Assembly (NCBI RefSeq): GCF_000471905.2
Contig: NW_006494931.1
Coordinates: 5,355,193 to 5,419,192 of the forward strand
Direction: 5' to 3'
DNA from: Amborella trichopoda
Taxonomy: Eukaryota; Streptophyta; Magnoliopsida; Amborellales; Amborellaceae
Length of the DNA: 64,000 nucleotides
Part shown: positions 22,768-33,317 of the stretch, piece by piece
Layout: each line of letters opens with the position of its first letter
Position numbering within the stretch: position 1 is the stretch's first letter
The notes under the pieces: generated by a model
Told to the model about the DNA's origin: nothing
What the model saw: the letters and a program-made list of their open reading frames with translations, nothing else
Databases searched by the model: none
Made by a program: the position numbers and the translations under genes

Positions 22768-22860
22768 TCATGACGTCATGCGCGTGCACAGAACCGGGCA
22801 AGTCATGACGTCAACTGGGCGAGTCATGGCGTCAATCGGGTGAGTCATGGCATCATCCAG
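22768..22860 (+). repeat. ~22-bp repeat with TGACGTCA words
   Basis: Four imperfect units of the form GGGCGAGTCATGGCGTCAA. Two contain the palindrome TGACGTCA (near 22771 and 22806), a known bZIP-binding core. Any regulatory role is inference. Confidence 0.6.
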
Positions 22861-22996
22861 TGATTCACTGTATAGAATCGCCGGTTCTTCTCTAGAATTG
22901 GGTGATTCCAAGTTTTACAAAAGAATCGACATGGGATGACCGATTCCCGATTCAAATCGGCCGATTCCGTGCAGACTCGGTGATTTTTAAACCAGT

Positions 22997-23270
22997 GCTT
23001 TAAACTGCATAGCCACGGTCCAAGCTATATGAACCTAAACCATAGTGCACATCCTGGCTGCATGACGTTAAAAGGCTTAGCACCATGGTCTAAACGATAT
23101 GACCTTAAACTATAGCGGAAGTCTAGTTGCATGACCTTAAACTGCATGGTCCTAGTTGTATGACTTTAAACTGCATAACCACGGTCCAAGCTATATGACC
23201 TTAAACCATAGTACACATCCTGGCCGCATGACGTTAAACTGCTTTGCACAAGTCCCGGAGGCATGACCTT
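22997..23270 (+). repeat. ~35-bp tandem array, right part
   Basis: It continues the GCATGACCTTAAACTGCA units broken at 21520, with CCACGGTCCAAGCTATAT-like linkers. A few more degenerate units occur at 23590-23670. Confidence 0.8.
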
Positions 23271-24100
23271 AGATCCACCTCCACACACGCGCCAATGCCC
23301 TTTATGTGCATTTTCACACACGTCTTCCCTAACCGACCTGTTCATGTGCGCGCACCACTTTCATCACTCTCCATCATTCCCTAGTGAGTCTCACCCATGC
23401 TCACAAAACGACGACCCATCTCGCCACCCATACTCGCCGTCAGCTAGTGGGTCACCACTTTTCACCCACCATTCATACATCATCCATCCTTCATAGGTAG
23501 CCTAGTGCTATCTCGCTAAAAGTGTGTCAAAACCATCAATATACTCACTCCATGGCCTCAACAGACTGAAACGCATCTCCAACATGGTTCAGCTATATGA
23601 CCTTAAACTGTAGTGTACGTCCTGGCCGCATGATGTTAAACTGCTTTGCATAGGTTCCGAAGGCATGACCATAAACACGCCTTCACAAAAAAAAAAGAAA
23701 AAAAAGGAATAACGGGCATGGTGTATACCTGAATAAGGGAATGCCATGAGTAAAAATGATGGATGAGTAAAAATGGAGGAAAAGGTGGGCGTGGCTGAAA
23801 GGTCATGAGTAAAAGAGCCCCAAATAAAAATGAAGTTGGGGAAAACCATCTCTACAGCGCCGTCCAAGTGAAAATCTGCAAAGGACGCTTGGATTAATAA
23901 ATAGGTTGATGCAGCACTCGCCTCAATAGGCGGCTTCAGCCCACATTTAAAAGAAAAATCCTTGGTGTCACGATGCCAGGATCCAAAAATATGAGCATCA
24001 AACAAGATTCCGACAGCTTGAGTCCATTTACAAAAAGGACTCAAAAGACAGAACACTCATCAAGAAGGCAAGACGAGATGAGGAAGAGCACTATTTCCAT
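23271..24100. other. Unassigned non-coding sequence
   Basis: No gene or known element is visible. 23263-23496 is C/A-rich and slightly repetitive. The 155-codon minus-strand ORF at 23589-24056 has no recognisable domain, crosses a homopolymer A run (23690-23705) and is most likely chance. Confidence 0.4.
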
Positions 24101-24580
24101 GAGGTCACAAACGCACTCCAAAATGCTAAAGACACCCCAAGAGGCTAAAGTCAGTCAGAACTTGGACCTGTTATGTAAACAAAACTGCAAACAGGGGGCA
24201 TGGGTTATACTCATAGCTGGTCACCTCGATAAACTGAGGTACCCTGCCCAACTGAGTACAATCTGGTGCACCACATAGACGTATGCCAACCAAATTCCCT
24301 TCAGCACACCATCCACAATAACAACAAAACAAACACACTACAAAATACTAAAGATGCCTCAAGAAGGCCGAAGTCAGCCAGAACTTGGACTTGTTATGCA
24401 AAAAAAATTGCAAACAGGGGGCAGGGGTTACACCCACAGTTGATCACCTCGATAAACTGAGGTACCCTGCCCACCGAGTACAATCTGGTGCATCACACAG
24501 ATAGACGCCAACCAAAGGCCCTTCAGCAGACCATCAACAACCAACAACAAAACAAACAAACCCAAACTACAATGGGAAAA
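24100..24580 (+). repeat. ~230-bp tandem duplication (two copies)
   Basis: Two copies, about 24115-24340 and 24341-24575, share AGTCAGCCAGAACTTGGAC, GCAAACAGGGGGCA, CCTCGATAAACTGAGGTACC and CAACAACAAAACAAAC segments in the same order. CCTCGATAAACTGAGG is itself a short hairpin. The two differ at many positions. Confidence 0.8.
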
Positions 24581-25858
24581 TTCCCTTCAGCATGTCACTC
24601 GACCGCCTGACGGGCCTGATTCTGACCAACGAGGTCCGTACAAAATCCTCAGCTGTCAGAATCACAATTTGTCCCTTGAGGGTGAGGACTTCAACAGAAT
24701 CCTTAAAAAATGTCTCTTCTCCCCCTGAAGTCTCCATAGATGGACCTGTACATTACATCCAAACGTCTGAGCATCCTTGTTACAGCATTGCGTGGATCTC
24801 CTCGACGTTCACATGGTCCTATGGTTAGGAAGATAAAGTAATAAAGTCGAAGGAAATCTTTCGAATGATGTCCTTCTCACTTCTCTTGAAGCACAACAAT
24901 CGATGGGGCAAGCTGTTTGAAGACATTTTTCAACACCTTGGGTCCCTGATGCAGAATAAAAAGAGAAGCCAATCAATAAAACCTTGACATATCGACAGTC
25001 TTAGAATTGCCCGAGAATGAGTCAGAATGTTCTTAAGCACTTCAAAAGGTCAACTGCCAAGTTTCATTGCAATCCGACATGTCTAAGGCAGTGCATACAA
25101 AGAAATAATTTCGAAAAAAATCAGTCTCTAGCACTTTGAAACAAACCCTGTAACTAGAGATCTATTTTCGTCCATCAAATTGCTATGGGACCACCACCAT
25201 TGCTCGATTTTTGGTGCATAAAATTTTTGTGGGATCACCACCATTGAATTCGACAGGGTCGAACTTATGGGTCAAGTTTCGGCTTAATCGGACACTCCAG
25301 GAAAACGTTATGGGTAAAAGACCAAAAAAGGGTAGGCCGCACACTATTCCCGTGCGCCCTCCCTGCACCAAATCACCATTAAAGGTGGCTGTTTTTACAG
25401 TCTCGGGCAGTTATTTTCGGGGGCCATATCTCAGTTGTTCTGAGTCGGATCATGGTCAAATTTTGTGAGCATGTTCGTCTGGTCAAAACAAGTGTTTTGA
25501 TATGTGGAACACTCATCATGATGCTCGAACAAGGAGAAAATCTAGAGATAAATTGCTGATCCGTGAAGAAAGTTGGAAGAAAATCAGCAGTGACACACCT
25601 CGCTCGAGCGGCCAAATCACGACGATCCCACATCAGATTGACGTGAGACCAGTTCCATCATGTGCGTAACGTCTAGGGCTATCCCCGGGCTGAATCCCAT
25701 ACATGATGAACAATCGGATTTCCCACAAAAGCTAATAAAGTGACAGTAAATTTTGGTGCTGAAATTCCAGATTCTGGCCATAACCCAAAAGTTGTGAAAT
25801 CTTTGTCCGGGCACAAAATCGAGCTGCATTTATTGCCACGCTATCGTGACGGCATGCT
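24581..25858. other. Unassigned, probably decayed transposon or LTR sequence
   Basis: No gene is supported. The phrase GGGATCACCACCATTG occurs twice (about 25187 and 25232). Nothing pairs it with a second LTR in this window. Confidence 0.35.
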
Positions 25859-26080
25859 TACTTCTTTCCTCTTCTATTTCCTTATTCTTATTTTCTCTTT
25901 CCTAATCTCTTTCTCTCTCTTTCCTTCTTTCTTCTCCGACTCTTTCCCAATTTCTCACCTCACTTTCCTTTGCCCTCTCTTCTATCCTTTCTTCTCTCTC
26001 TACTTTCCTTTCCTCTTCCTCTTTCCTCCTCCCTGTCTTTCTTACCTTCACTCTAATTTATTTTGTCTTTCCCCTCCAGT
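25859..26080 (+). repeat. Pyrimidine-rich tract
   Basis: More than 200 bases of nearly pure C/T, built from CTTTCTCTCT- and TTTCCTCT-type words. A second tract lies at 26880-27060. Such stretches can adopt triplex (H-DNA) structure; this is inference. Confidence 0.8.
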
Positions 26081-26264
26081 CGTGCACGGCGATGCTCATC
26101 GTCGGGTATGATGTTCTCAACCTTCCTTTATCTTTTGGAAATATGTGCAGTGAGCAGGGTCTTAACCCGAGTGACCGGTCGGGCCTTTGTCCAAATTTCC
26201 CTTTTCTCATGTGGTACAAGGCGATGCTCATTGCCACGCATGACATTCATTTCTCATTCCTGTC

Positions 26265-26875
26265 TCTCTATCATGGACAACGGAAGTCCATGACCGTCTA
26301 TGTTCTTTCCCTCTCCTCTTTCTCTGTCATTGATGGTGAAAGTCCATCGCCGTCCATGTTCTTTCTCTCTCCTTTTTCCTCTATCATGGATGACGAAAGT
26401 CCATCGCCATTGATGTGCTTTCTCTCTCCTCTTCCTCTATCATAGACAGCGAAAGTCTATCACCATCCATATTCTTTCTCTCTCCTCTTTTCTCTATCAT
26501 GGATGATCGAAGTCCATCACTGTCCATGTTCTTTCTCTCTCATCTTCTCTCTATTATGGACGGCGGTAGTCCATTACCGTCCATGTACTTTCTCTCTCCT
26601 CTTTCTTTATCATGGATGGTGGAAGTCCATCGCCATCCATGCTCTTTCTCTCTCCTCTTTCCTCTATCATGGACGTCGAAAGTCCATCGCCATCCATATT
26701 CTTTCTCTCTCATCTTCTCACTATCATAGACGACATAAGTCTATCACCGTCCATGTATTTTCTCTCTCATCTTTTCTCTATCATGGACGGTGGAAGTCCA
26801 TCATCATTCATGTACTTTCTCTCTCCTCTTTCTCTGTCATGGACGGTGGACGTCCATTGCCGTCCATGCTTTTCT
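26265..26875 (+). repeat. ~57-bp palindromic minisatellite, about 11 units
   Basis: Each unit of 55-60 bp has a hairpin core, such as CATGGACGG with its complement CCGTCCATG around AAGTCCATC, followed by a TTCTTTCTCTCTCCTCTT-like spacer. Units start near 26269, 26327, 26386, 26443, 26500, 26556, 26612, 26670, 26727, 26784 and 26839. Paired changes in the two arms occur in places. Long ORFs here are by-products of the repeat. Confidence 0.85.
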
Positions 26876-27690
26876 CTCTTCTTATATCTATTCTTTTCTC
26901 CCTTTTCTATTCTTTCTCTCTTCTCTTCTCTTCTCTCCCTTCTTCTCTCTCTTATTCTCTCCCTTTTCTATTCTCTCTCTTTTCTCTTCTCTCTTCGTTT
27001 CTCTTCCTTCTCTCTCTTCTTCTCTCTCTTCTTTCTCTTTCTTCTTCTTCTCCCTCTGTCATTTGACCAAGGTACAAGTCTAGCACTGTCACGGTAGTCT
27101 CGTCGTAGAGCAATATTACCGCCATTCCAGTTTAAGTTACCGTGCCTATCTTGTTGCCATGTTGAACTAGCCGTTGTGCCAGGCTGGTCAGTGTTGGTGT
27201 TCTGTTGTCGAGTAGTATTGCCACTGTGTCGGTCCACGTTACCGTGCCCGTCTTGCTACCACGACAAGTCAATCATCATGCCAATCTAGCCACTGTGCTA
27301 GGCTAGTCATCTGGTCAAATGTCTCTTTCTTTTCTTCTTCTATCTTCTTCCTTCTCCCAACCGTCATCTCATTATATGTTTTCTTTTCTCCCTTGAATGT
27401 GCATGCCTTGTGTACATTCGCCCATAAACAAGGAAGGGTCTCTCGACCCACTTGTCTTGTAAAATTATGTGATTGCAGAAACAGGAGAGTACATACCAAG
27501 GGAGGCGATTTCGAACCAGTTGTAGGATTGGGAGCTTTCTTCATGATCTAAGAGGGTGCCCACGTGAGCTGGCCCGAGTAAGTTCCGAACCCACCTTAAA
27601 CTCCTCTCTCATCAGTAGGTATTCCTGCCCTTGTTCCTGAGCAAGGTTACCGAGAGAGTGATCTCAAAGTCCCGGGTTCCCTCGAAACCT
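26876..27690. other. Pyrimidine tract and unassigned sequence
   Basis: 26880-27060 is CT-rich. 27080-27300 contains loosely repeated phrases around GTTACCGTGCC and CACTGTG, about 60-130 bp apart. 27330-27690 holds no clear gene; its last part leads in frame into the 27-codon array that follows. Confidence 0.4.
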
Positions 27691-27697
27691 GAGACTC

Positions 27698-28320
27698 GTG
27701 CTGCCAGATCATCCAGATCTGGAGGGCGAGATCGAGACACCTAACCACCGACCCTTGGTCCCTTTTTCCTTTCATATGACTCAAGGTTTCCAACCTACGC
27801 CTGATGCCTTTGTTGCTCAGGATGAAGTCCGACCCTTAGTCCCTTATTCCTTTCATATGACTCAAGGTTCCCAACCTACACCTGATGCCTTGGTGGTGTA
27901 GGACGAGGTCCGACCCTTGATCCTTATTCCTTTCATACGACCCAACATTCCTAACCTACACCCAATGGCTTTGTGGCTTAGGACGAAGTTCGACCCTTGG
28001 TCCCTTACTCCTTTCATATGACTTAAGGTTTCAAACCTACGCCCGATACCTTCGTGGCTTAGGATAAGGTCTGACCCGTGGTCCCATATTTCTTTCATAT
28101 GACTCCAGGTTCCCAACCTACGACGGATTCCTTCGTGGCTCAGGATGAGGTCTGACCCTTGGTCCCTTATTTGTTTCATACGGCCCAAGATTCCCAACCT
28201 ATGCCTGATGCCTTTGCGATTCAAGATGAGGTTTGACCCTTGGTTCCTTATTCCTTTCATATGACTCAAGTTTCCAACCTACACTTGATGCCTTCATGGG
28301 TCAGGACGAGGGCTTACGCT
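27698..28320 (+). repeat. 81-bp (27-codon) coding-type tandem array, left part
   Basis: Seven units of about 81 bp are seen before RE-C. The first units are open from 27698 to 27901 and encode a repeat of the form RPLVPYSFHMTQGSQPTPDA followed by FVAQDEV. Later units have drifted, with stops and indels. The period is a multiple of three, and drift leaves Pro, Met and acidic positions alike, so the array was probably coding once, perhaps in the gag of an older element. It is cut at 28320 by RE-C and resumes at 45220. Confidence 0.8.
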
Positions 28321-29313
28321 TGTTTACGATGCAAAATCTGACAGATCTTCCGACTAATATCTCTCTGATCTTAACACCTTAAACTGATGAAAAATATGTG
28401 GTAGATAAAGTGGGACAAATCGAATTTAGATCTGAGGCCAGATCTGCCCTGAAACGAGCAGATCTGTTCTCAGATCTGTGGCAAAGCCAGCATGATCCAA
28501 AACATCAAAACATGATTTCAAAGCAATAAACAGGTCAAAATAATCAAAATAAAATAAAAATAGTAAAAGAAGAAGAAATAAAGGAGAAGAAAACAATACC
28601 AAACCGGGCCGGATGGCCGGGGACTCTCGAGTCTTCGAGGGCTCGCCCGTATCAGCACCAGCGTCCTCTTTGCCTCTCTGATTCAGTAGATATCTGGTGT
28701 ATAAGGGTTGTTGTGCCCTAAAGATAGTTTAGATCTAGGGTTGTTGTGCCTTATGTTTAGGTTTTTTATGCTTAAGGTTAGGGTTAGGGTTTTCTCAGCT
28801 AGAAGTCTATTCTAGGGTTTCAATCCTCTTCCAGGGTTCCCTCTCTCTCCCCTCAAATGGACACGAAAAGATATCTTATGGGGATCAAGGATCTGTTGGG
28901 AAGGATATCTTTCCATAACCAACAGATCCTCTAGTCAAAGATGCTAATTTTGGGGATTCGGATCTGGGCGACACACCTAGTCGCCCAAGAAAAATGGTAA
29001 AAAATTGGACAAAAAGGCAACAACATCAAAGCCTAAAAGAAAATTTTCAATTTGGGGCGAAAGTGAGCGACCCTGGTAGTATCGCCAAAGTCTGGGCTAC
29101 ACCACTCTTGTCGCCCAGCCTCTTGTGAAGCTCTCAGAGAAATTTTGGGTAAAAAAGTATTTTTTTAGTAAAATAGGGCGTTTTGGGTAGGCATATTGCT
29201 TATGGGTCACATGGTAGGCTGTGTGACCTATGGATTTGGGTATACTAGGATAATGTGATCTTAAAGGTTCAAAAAGTTACAGAATTTGCCAGATTTAAAA
29301 TGAGGTGTCTATA
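28321..29313 (-). repeat. 3' LTR of RE-C (993 bp)
   Basis: Inverted copy of the RE-C LTR, running from TGTTTACGAT to GTGTCTATA. It lacks about 150 bp in blocks relative to the 5' copy, mainly in 29110-29200. It holds GGGCGACAC-type motifs at 28966-28986 and 29067-29116, and a telobox-like GGTTAGGGTTAGGGTTTT near 28779. Confidence 0.9.
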
Positions 29314-29328
29314 GTTGCCCCTCTTTAG
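29314..29328 (-). other. Polypurine tract of RE-C
   Basis: On the minus strand this is AAAGAGGGGCAAC next to the LTR start, as in RE-A. Confidence 0.8.
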
Positions 29329-30039
29329 CACTCCCTATCCTTTGAGGGACAGGTGAGTAGTAAAGAAGTAGACACTCTGACGTTCCCTGTCTTTCGAGGG
29401 CAAGTGAACGTCAAAGATAATGCATACATTTTAAATTTTTTCGTGACGTCACGTGGTCAGAGGGCACACCAACTAATCCCTCCAAGTCATTGCGCTCACG
29501 GAGGTCACCCACATAGGGCATTTTTTCTCCTAGAGTTTTCGGCGTGAGATGTTGGCGAGTTACACAAGCTTGAAACTCGAGTTGGATTTTCTAGCCATGC
29601 CACTTAACTTCAGGGGTTTCACAGTTTGAAAATTTTTAACCCTGGGATCTTCTTTGATTTCCTTAGGGTTTCCTAAGGCTGTCTATAGGAAAAGGCTTTT
29701 TATAGGAAGAGACTTGTCTAGTTGATTCCGAAGAGAGAGACAAGACAGTAGCACAGTAATCGCGGCAACGCCGTAATCATCATATACGGGTGTCCAAGCT
29801 CCTTCATTTTTTTTAAAAGACATTTTAGAAATTTTTGAAAACAAGGGGGGTTTTGAAATAGAACTCGGATCAAGGACAAGTTATGATTTTAACAAAGAAA
29901 TTAAAATTTTTGAAAACACAAGACATATAGTGAAATTTTTTGAAAAGAAGAAGATATTTCGAGAAACAAGGTTGTTTAGAAATTTTAACTCTTGCACCCA
30001 AAGAGCCCTCTAAGTAGTTTAGCATCATGCATTAATGGA
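29329..30039 (-). other. 3' noncoding region of RE-C, LTR-proximal part
   Basis: Inverted counterpart of RE-A 11340-12050, with the same ordered segments. No gene is seen. Confidence 0.75.
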
Positions 30040-30610
30040 CATACACCCGACCCTTTTACGTCATACAGGGATAGACAGAATACACCTCCTTTTACATCAT
30101 ACGGGGCTAGATGGAATACACCTGACCCTGTTACGTCATATGGGGCTAGACGAAATACACCTGACCTTTTACGTCATAAGAGGCTAGACGAAATACACTT
30201 GACCTTTTACGTCATATGGGGCTAGACGAAATACGCTCGACTTTTTACGTCATACGGGGCTAGATGTTACCTGCCTCGGCTCTTTTACGTCGCACGAGTT
30301 TGACGTTGAATAGATACACTAGACCTTTTACATCATAAGGGGCTAGATGTTTTCTGAATACACCTAAATTTTTACATCATACGGGGCTAGACGTTACCTG
30401 CCTCAGCTCTTTTATGTCACATGATTTTGATGTTGAACTAGATACACCTGACATTTTACGTCATACGGCGATAGACGACACCTATCTCGGCTCCTTGATG
30501 TCGCACGAGTTTGATGTTGAACTGGATACACCCGACATTTTATGTTATACGGGGACAGATGGTACCTGTCTTGGCTTTTTTACATCGCACGAGTTTGACG
30601 TTGAACTAGA
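30040..30610 (-). repeat. ~40-bp tandem array in RE-C 3' region
   Basis: On the plus strand the units read CCTTTTACGTCATACGGGGC followed by a TAGACGAAATACAC-like end, with a longer variant containing ACCTGCCTCGGCTCTTTTACG and GAGTTTGACGTTGAA. It is the inverted equivalent of the RE-A array at 10340-11340 with different unit arrangement. Confidence 0.85.
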
Positions 30611-31394
30611 TTGGACCTTGATTGATAGTTTAGGTTCATGCCACCGAGGAGCAATTTCTTTTCGAATTTTTTGAATTTTTTATTTATTTTGAAAAATCGG
30701 TTGGCAGTTTAGGCTCATGCCACTGAGGAGAATTTGGAAATGTTTTTGAAAATTAATTAAAATATTTGAAAAGATTCTTAAAAACACATGAAAAAACCAA
30801 GTTTGATCCCTAGAGGACCCCAAAATTGAGTGGGGGCATTTTTGGAAAAACGTTTTTGGGCGACACGGCTGTTGCCCATATAAAATGTTTTTTTTTTCTT
30901 TTTTATTGTTTTTTTTTTATTATTTTGAAATGTTAGGAGGGTTTTACTTTTTTTCAAAATTTTGGTGGTAGACACTAGTGGTGCCTCCCGGGAGACACGC
31001 ATAGTATCGCTCAAGAAATTTTTTTTTTTTTTACATTTTTTTTAATTTTTTTTATTTTTTTATGTGGAAAGTTTGGGAATGTGAAAAAAGCATTTTTTGT
31101 AAAAAGATTTGGGCAGCATCAGTGGTGTCCCTCACAGGCTGAGCGACTCTAGGAGTGTCGCCCATATAATTTTTCTTTTTATTGAAAAATGCTAGGATGA
31201 GAGGGGGCCTCTTTTTCAAAATTTTTGTGGGAGACAAGCTGGGTACGGAATTGGGCGACACTAGGCGTGTCACCCATACCACCGACCTCCAAAATTGAAG
31301 TTTATCATTTTGGAAGGTCTTAGGGTTATCTAAATCTTCTGTTGGCTGAAGTGGAAGGTCGCAGGACAAGTTTTGGGCCGGATTTCCTATTTTC
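30611..31394. other. RE-C-specific sequence upstream of the antisense gene
   Basis: A/T-rich, with T runs at 30890-30920 and 31019-31060 and hairpin-type GGGCGACAC motifs at 30856-30879, 30970-31015, 31108-31162 and 31234-31283. No counterpart exists in RE-A. Confidence 0.6.
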
Positions 31395-31402
31395 TATAAA
31401 AA
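31395..31402 (+). promoter_or_regulatory. TATA box of the antisense gene in RE-C
   Basis: TATAAAAA, 113 bases before the ATG at 31515 and followed by a pyrimidine-rich leader. The position is typical for a plant RNA polymerase II promoter. Function is inferred. Confidence 0.5.
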
Positions 31403-31514
31403 TTATCTTCCTTCCCATTCTCCCTTCATTCTTCAAGCTCATCTTTCTTCTTCCCATCTTCATGATCTTCCCTCTAACCTCACAGATTTTTCTTGTTCTC
31501 ATCCTTAGGCTTCC

Positions 31515-33317
31515 ATGGCTCTTAGGAAGGACAATACTATTTCCAAGGGCAAGGGGAAGGTTTTTGAGCGGGCAGATAATGGAGGAGAGGAGGAGGCTTC
31601 CCCTCTGTTTCCTAGAGTTAGGCACTTCCCTGAAGGTCTGCCCTCCCATATCTCACATGGTCTTCAATTGAATTTCCTCGACGTGCCAATGGCTTTCCTG
31701 CCATCAGGCCCTGGTTCAGGGATTGGTTTCTTTCTGCTCCACAATGGCTTGTGCTCATGGCCTTTCTGGCTTCAGTTTCGATGAAAGGCATCTTGAACAT
31801 GGCCTCTTGTCATGTGAACTTTTTGCTCCTTGAGGCTCTTGCTGAGAGGTTCAACTACCAAACAAAAACACCTTCTTCCTTCCTACAGGAAAAACAAAGC
31901 CAACTTTGGAGGAAATTACCAGAGTTTCTAACTTGACCTTGACCGGGATTACGTATCAACCTTCTACTGCCACCGATGATCATTCCATCATGGATGAGTG
32001 GCTGTTGGGGCTGCCTACTCTTCACATGGTCAGTGGGTCGATATGGAGTTGCTGATCAGGAATCGAGAGCTGTCTCGGGCCACTGAACAGATCCGTATTT
32101 TCCTTTTTGTTCTATTAGGATCTATTCTTTTTCCAAGCGATCGTAAGACAGTTCGTAGTTCCCTTATTCCTTTAGCCCATGCCTTCTCGGAGCGAGCGGG
32201 TAACACCACTGTTCCAGCTGTGTTGATAGGCATTTACCGAGGTCTTCATGACCGAGTCACCCGAGGTGACCGATTAATTGAGGGCAGTGTCTTGATTTTG
32301 CAGGTATGTTATTGAACTCAATTTTACTTTATTTTTGCCCCTGCAACTCAAATTTTCTTTTGGTTTTGGGTCCTGGATCCTATATTTTTATCATAAGAAG
32401 TCACTGGAAAAAACCCGGACTGAATCGAGAGGGTCTCAGTTGGGTGACACTGGTGGTGTCGCCCTGGCGACGCTCTTAGGTCCCCCTCACAGGCTGGGTG
32501 ACACCACTAGTGCTGTCCTGGTCACTTTGCCCCTGATGGTTCCGTGGTTTTGGGCTTCTGTCTTGTGACTTGTTGGAGTGATATTGGCTTCTATTTTTTT
32601 CTGCAGATTTGAGCCTATGAACACATTGCCATTGTCTGTCCTCCTCGGTCAACGATAGCAGTATCTGCTACTCTAGGATTGGCGTATGTCAATGATACCA
32701 CCCGACCACGAGATGTCAATTATTATCGCCAGGTTTTGGACGAGTTGTCATCCTTTGATTGGGTGATCAAGGGTCTTGAGAATGTGCCCCTATTTCTGCT
32801 TGCTATGGGGCATTTATGTCTCATTCTGACGGGGCAGTACTTAATAGAGGTTTATTTCCCTCAAAGGGTACTTCATCAGTTTCTCTATATCCAGCATTAT
32901 ACTTCTCTTAGAGAAGCGATCAATCGCCGTCCTATTTTTCCTCTTCGACGGCACTCTTCCAACCTTCTGGTCAAGGCGGGCTTGTCGTGGAAGGGGAAGA
33001 AGTCTTCTTCTAGTGAGGTGTTGGTCAAGCAAGACAAGCCCACGACCACCTCCAACTACAATTCATGGTGGGAACGTGCATGCCCTCTTTCACTGTGCCC
33101 CAGATCTTCGAGACTTCATGGCGCACCTTCTACTCCTACTCAAGATTCCATGCTTTCTCGAGAAGACAATGCCTCCTTCTCAAATAAACGAATCAAATCC
33201 AATGAGGAGGTGTCTGACATCAGCTTGGAAGAGGTTGAAGTCGAATTGGCTCGATGGATGGCCTTCATGGTGGAACTCAAGGAGAAGGATGTTGATCCGA
33301 ATTCGAAGATCGAATAG
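31515..33317 (+). pseudogene. Antisense plant-mobile-domain-like gene with one intron, in RE-C
   Basis: This gene runs opposite to its host element, between integrase and the 3' LTR. Exon 1 (31515-32303) opens with a basic/acidic N-terminus (MALRKDNTISKGKGK), then segments that match the plant mobile domain: NFLLLEALAERFNYQT, PTLEEITRVSNLTLTG, IRIFLFVLLGSILFPSD and IYRGLHDR. Three frameshifts lie near 31710, 31865 and 32025. The intron (32304-32606) has donor CAG|GTATGT and acceptor TTTTTTTCTGCAG. Exon 2 is in the same frame as the end of exon 1, with one TGA near its start (32610-32612), then an open run to 33317 with VYFPQRVLHQFLY and NSWWERACPLSL, and an acidic C-terminus. Plant mobile domains occur in host proteins (MAIN/MAIL family) and in transposons; their role in the element is not established. 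As it stands the gene is broken. Confidence 0.7.
32304..32606 (+). other. Predicted intron of the antisense gene
   Basis: 303 bp, GT-AG, with a strong donor, a T-rich acceptor tract and T-rich 5' half. It separates two blocks in the same reading frame. It contains several GGGTGACAC/GTGTCGCCC motifs (32440-32530). Confidence 0.65.

Larger units (their letters stand above)
21521..22996. mobile_element. hAT-like non-autonomous insertion (~1.48 kb) with 8-bp target duplication
   Basis: The insertion splits the 35-bp array. The flanks are ACTTTGAA (21513-21520) and GCTTTAAA (22997-23004), which read as a diverged 8-bp target duplication of the array word CTTTAAA. The ends are imperfect inverted repeats: CCAGTCGTTTAAAAA on the left and, read inverted, ACTGGTTTAAAAATC on the right. 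Both subterminal regions are rich in CCGAT/ATCGG words. Eight-base duplications and short inverted ends fit the hAT superfamily. I see no transposase. Inside are a T-rich tract (about 22020-22440), a tRNA-like segment and a TGACGTCA-rich repeat. Confidence 0.65.

Noticed and set aside
23589-24056. 155-codon minus-strand ORF as a host gene
   Set aside because: It crosses an A homopolymer, has no domain, no conserved partner and no splice or promoter context.
26092-27097. Long overlapping ORFs (up to 187 codons) rich in Ser, Leu and Phe
   Set aside because: They come from the 57-bp minisatellite and CT-rich tracts, are open in all three frames, and show no domain.
28770-28800. Interstitial telomere
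   Set aside because: Only about two TTAGGG units inside an LTR, present at the same place in the other LTR copy; it is LTR sequence, not telomeric.
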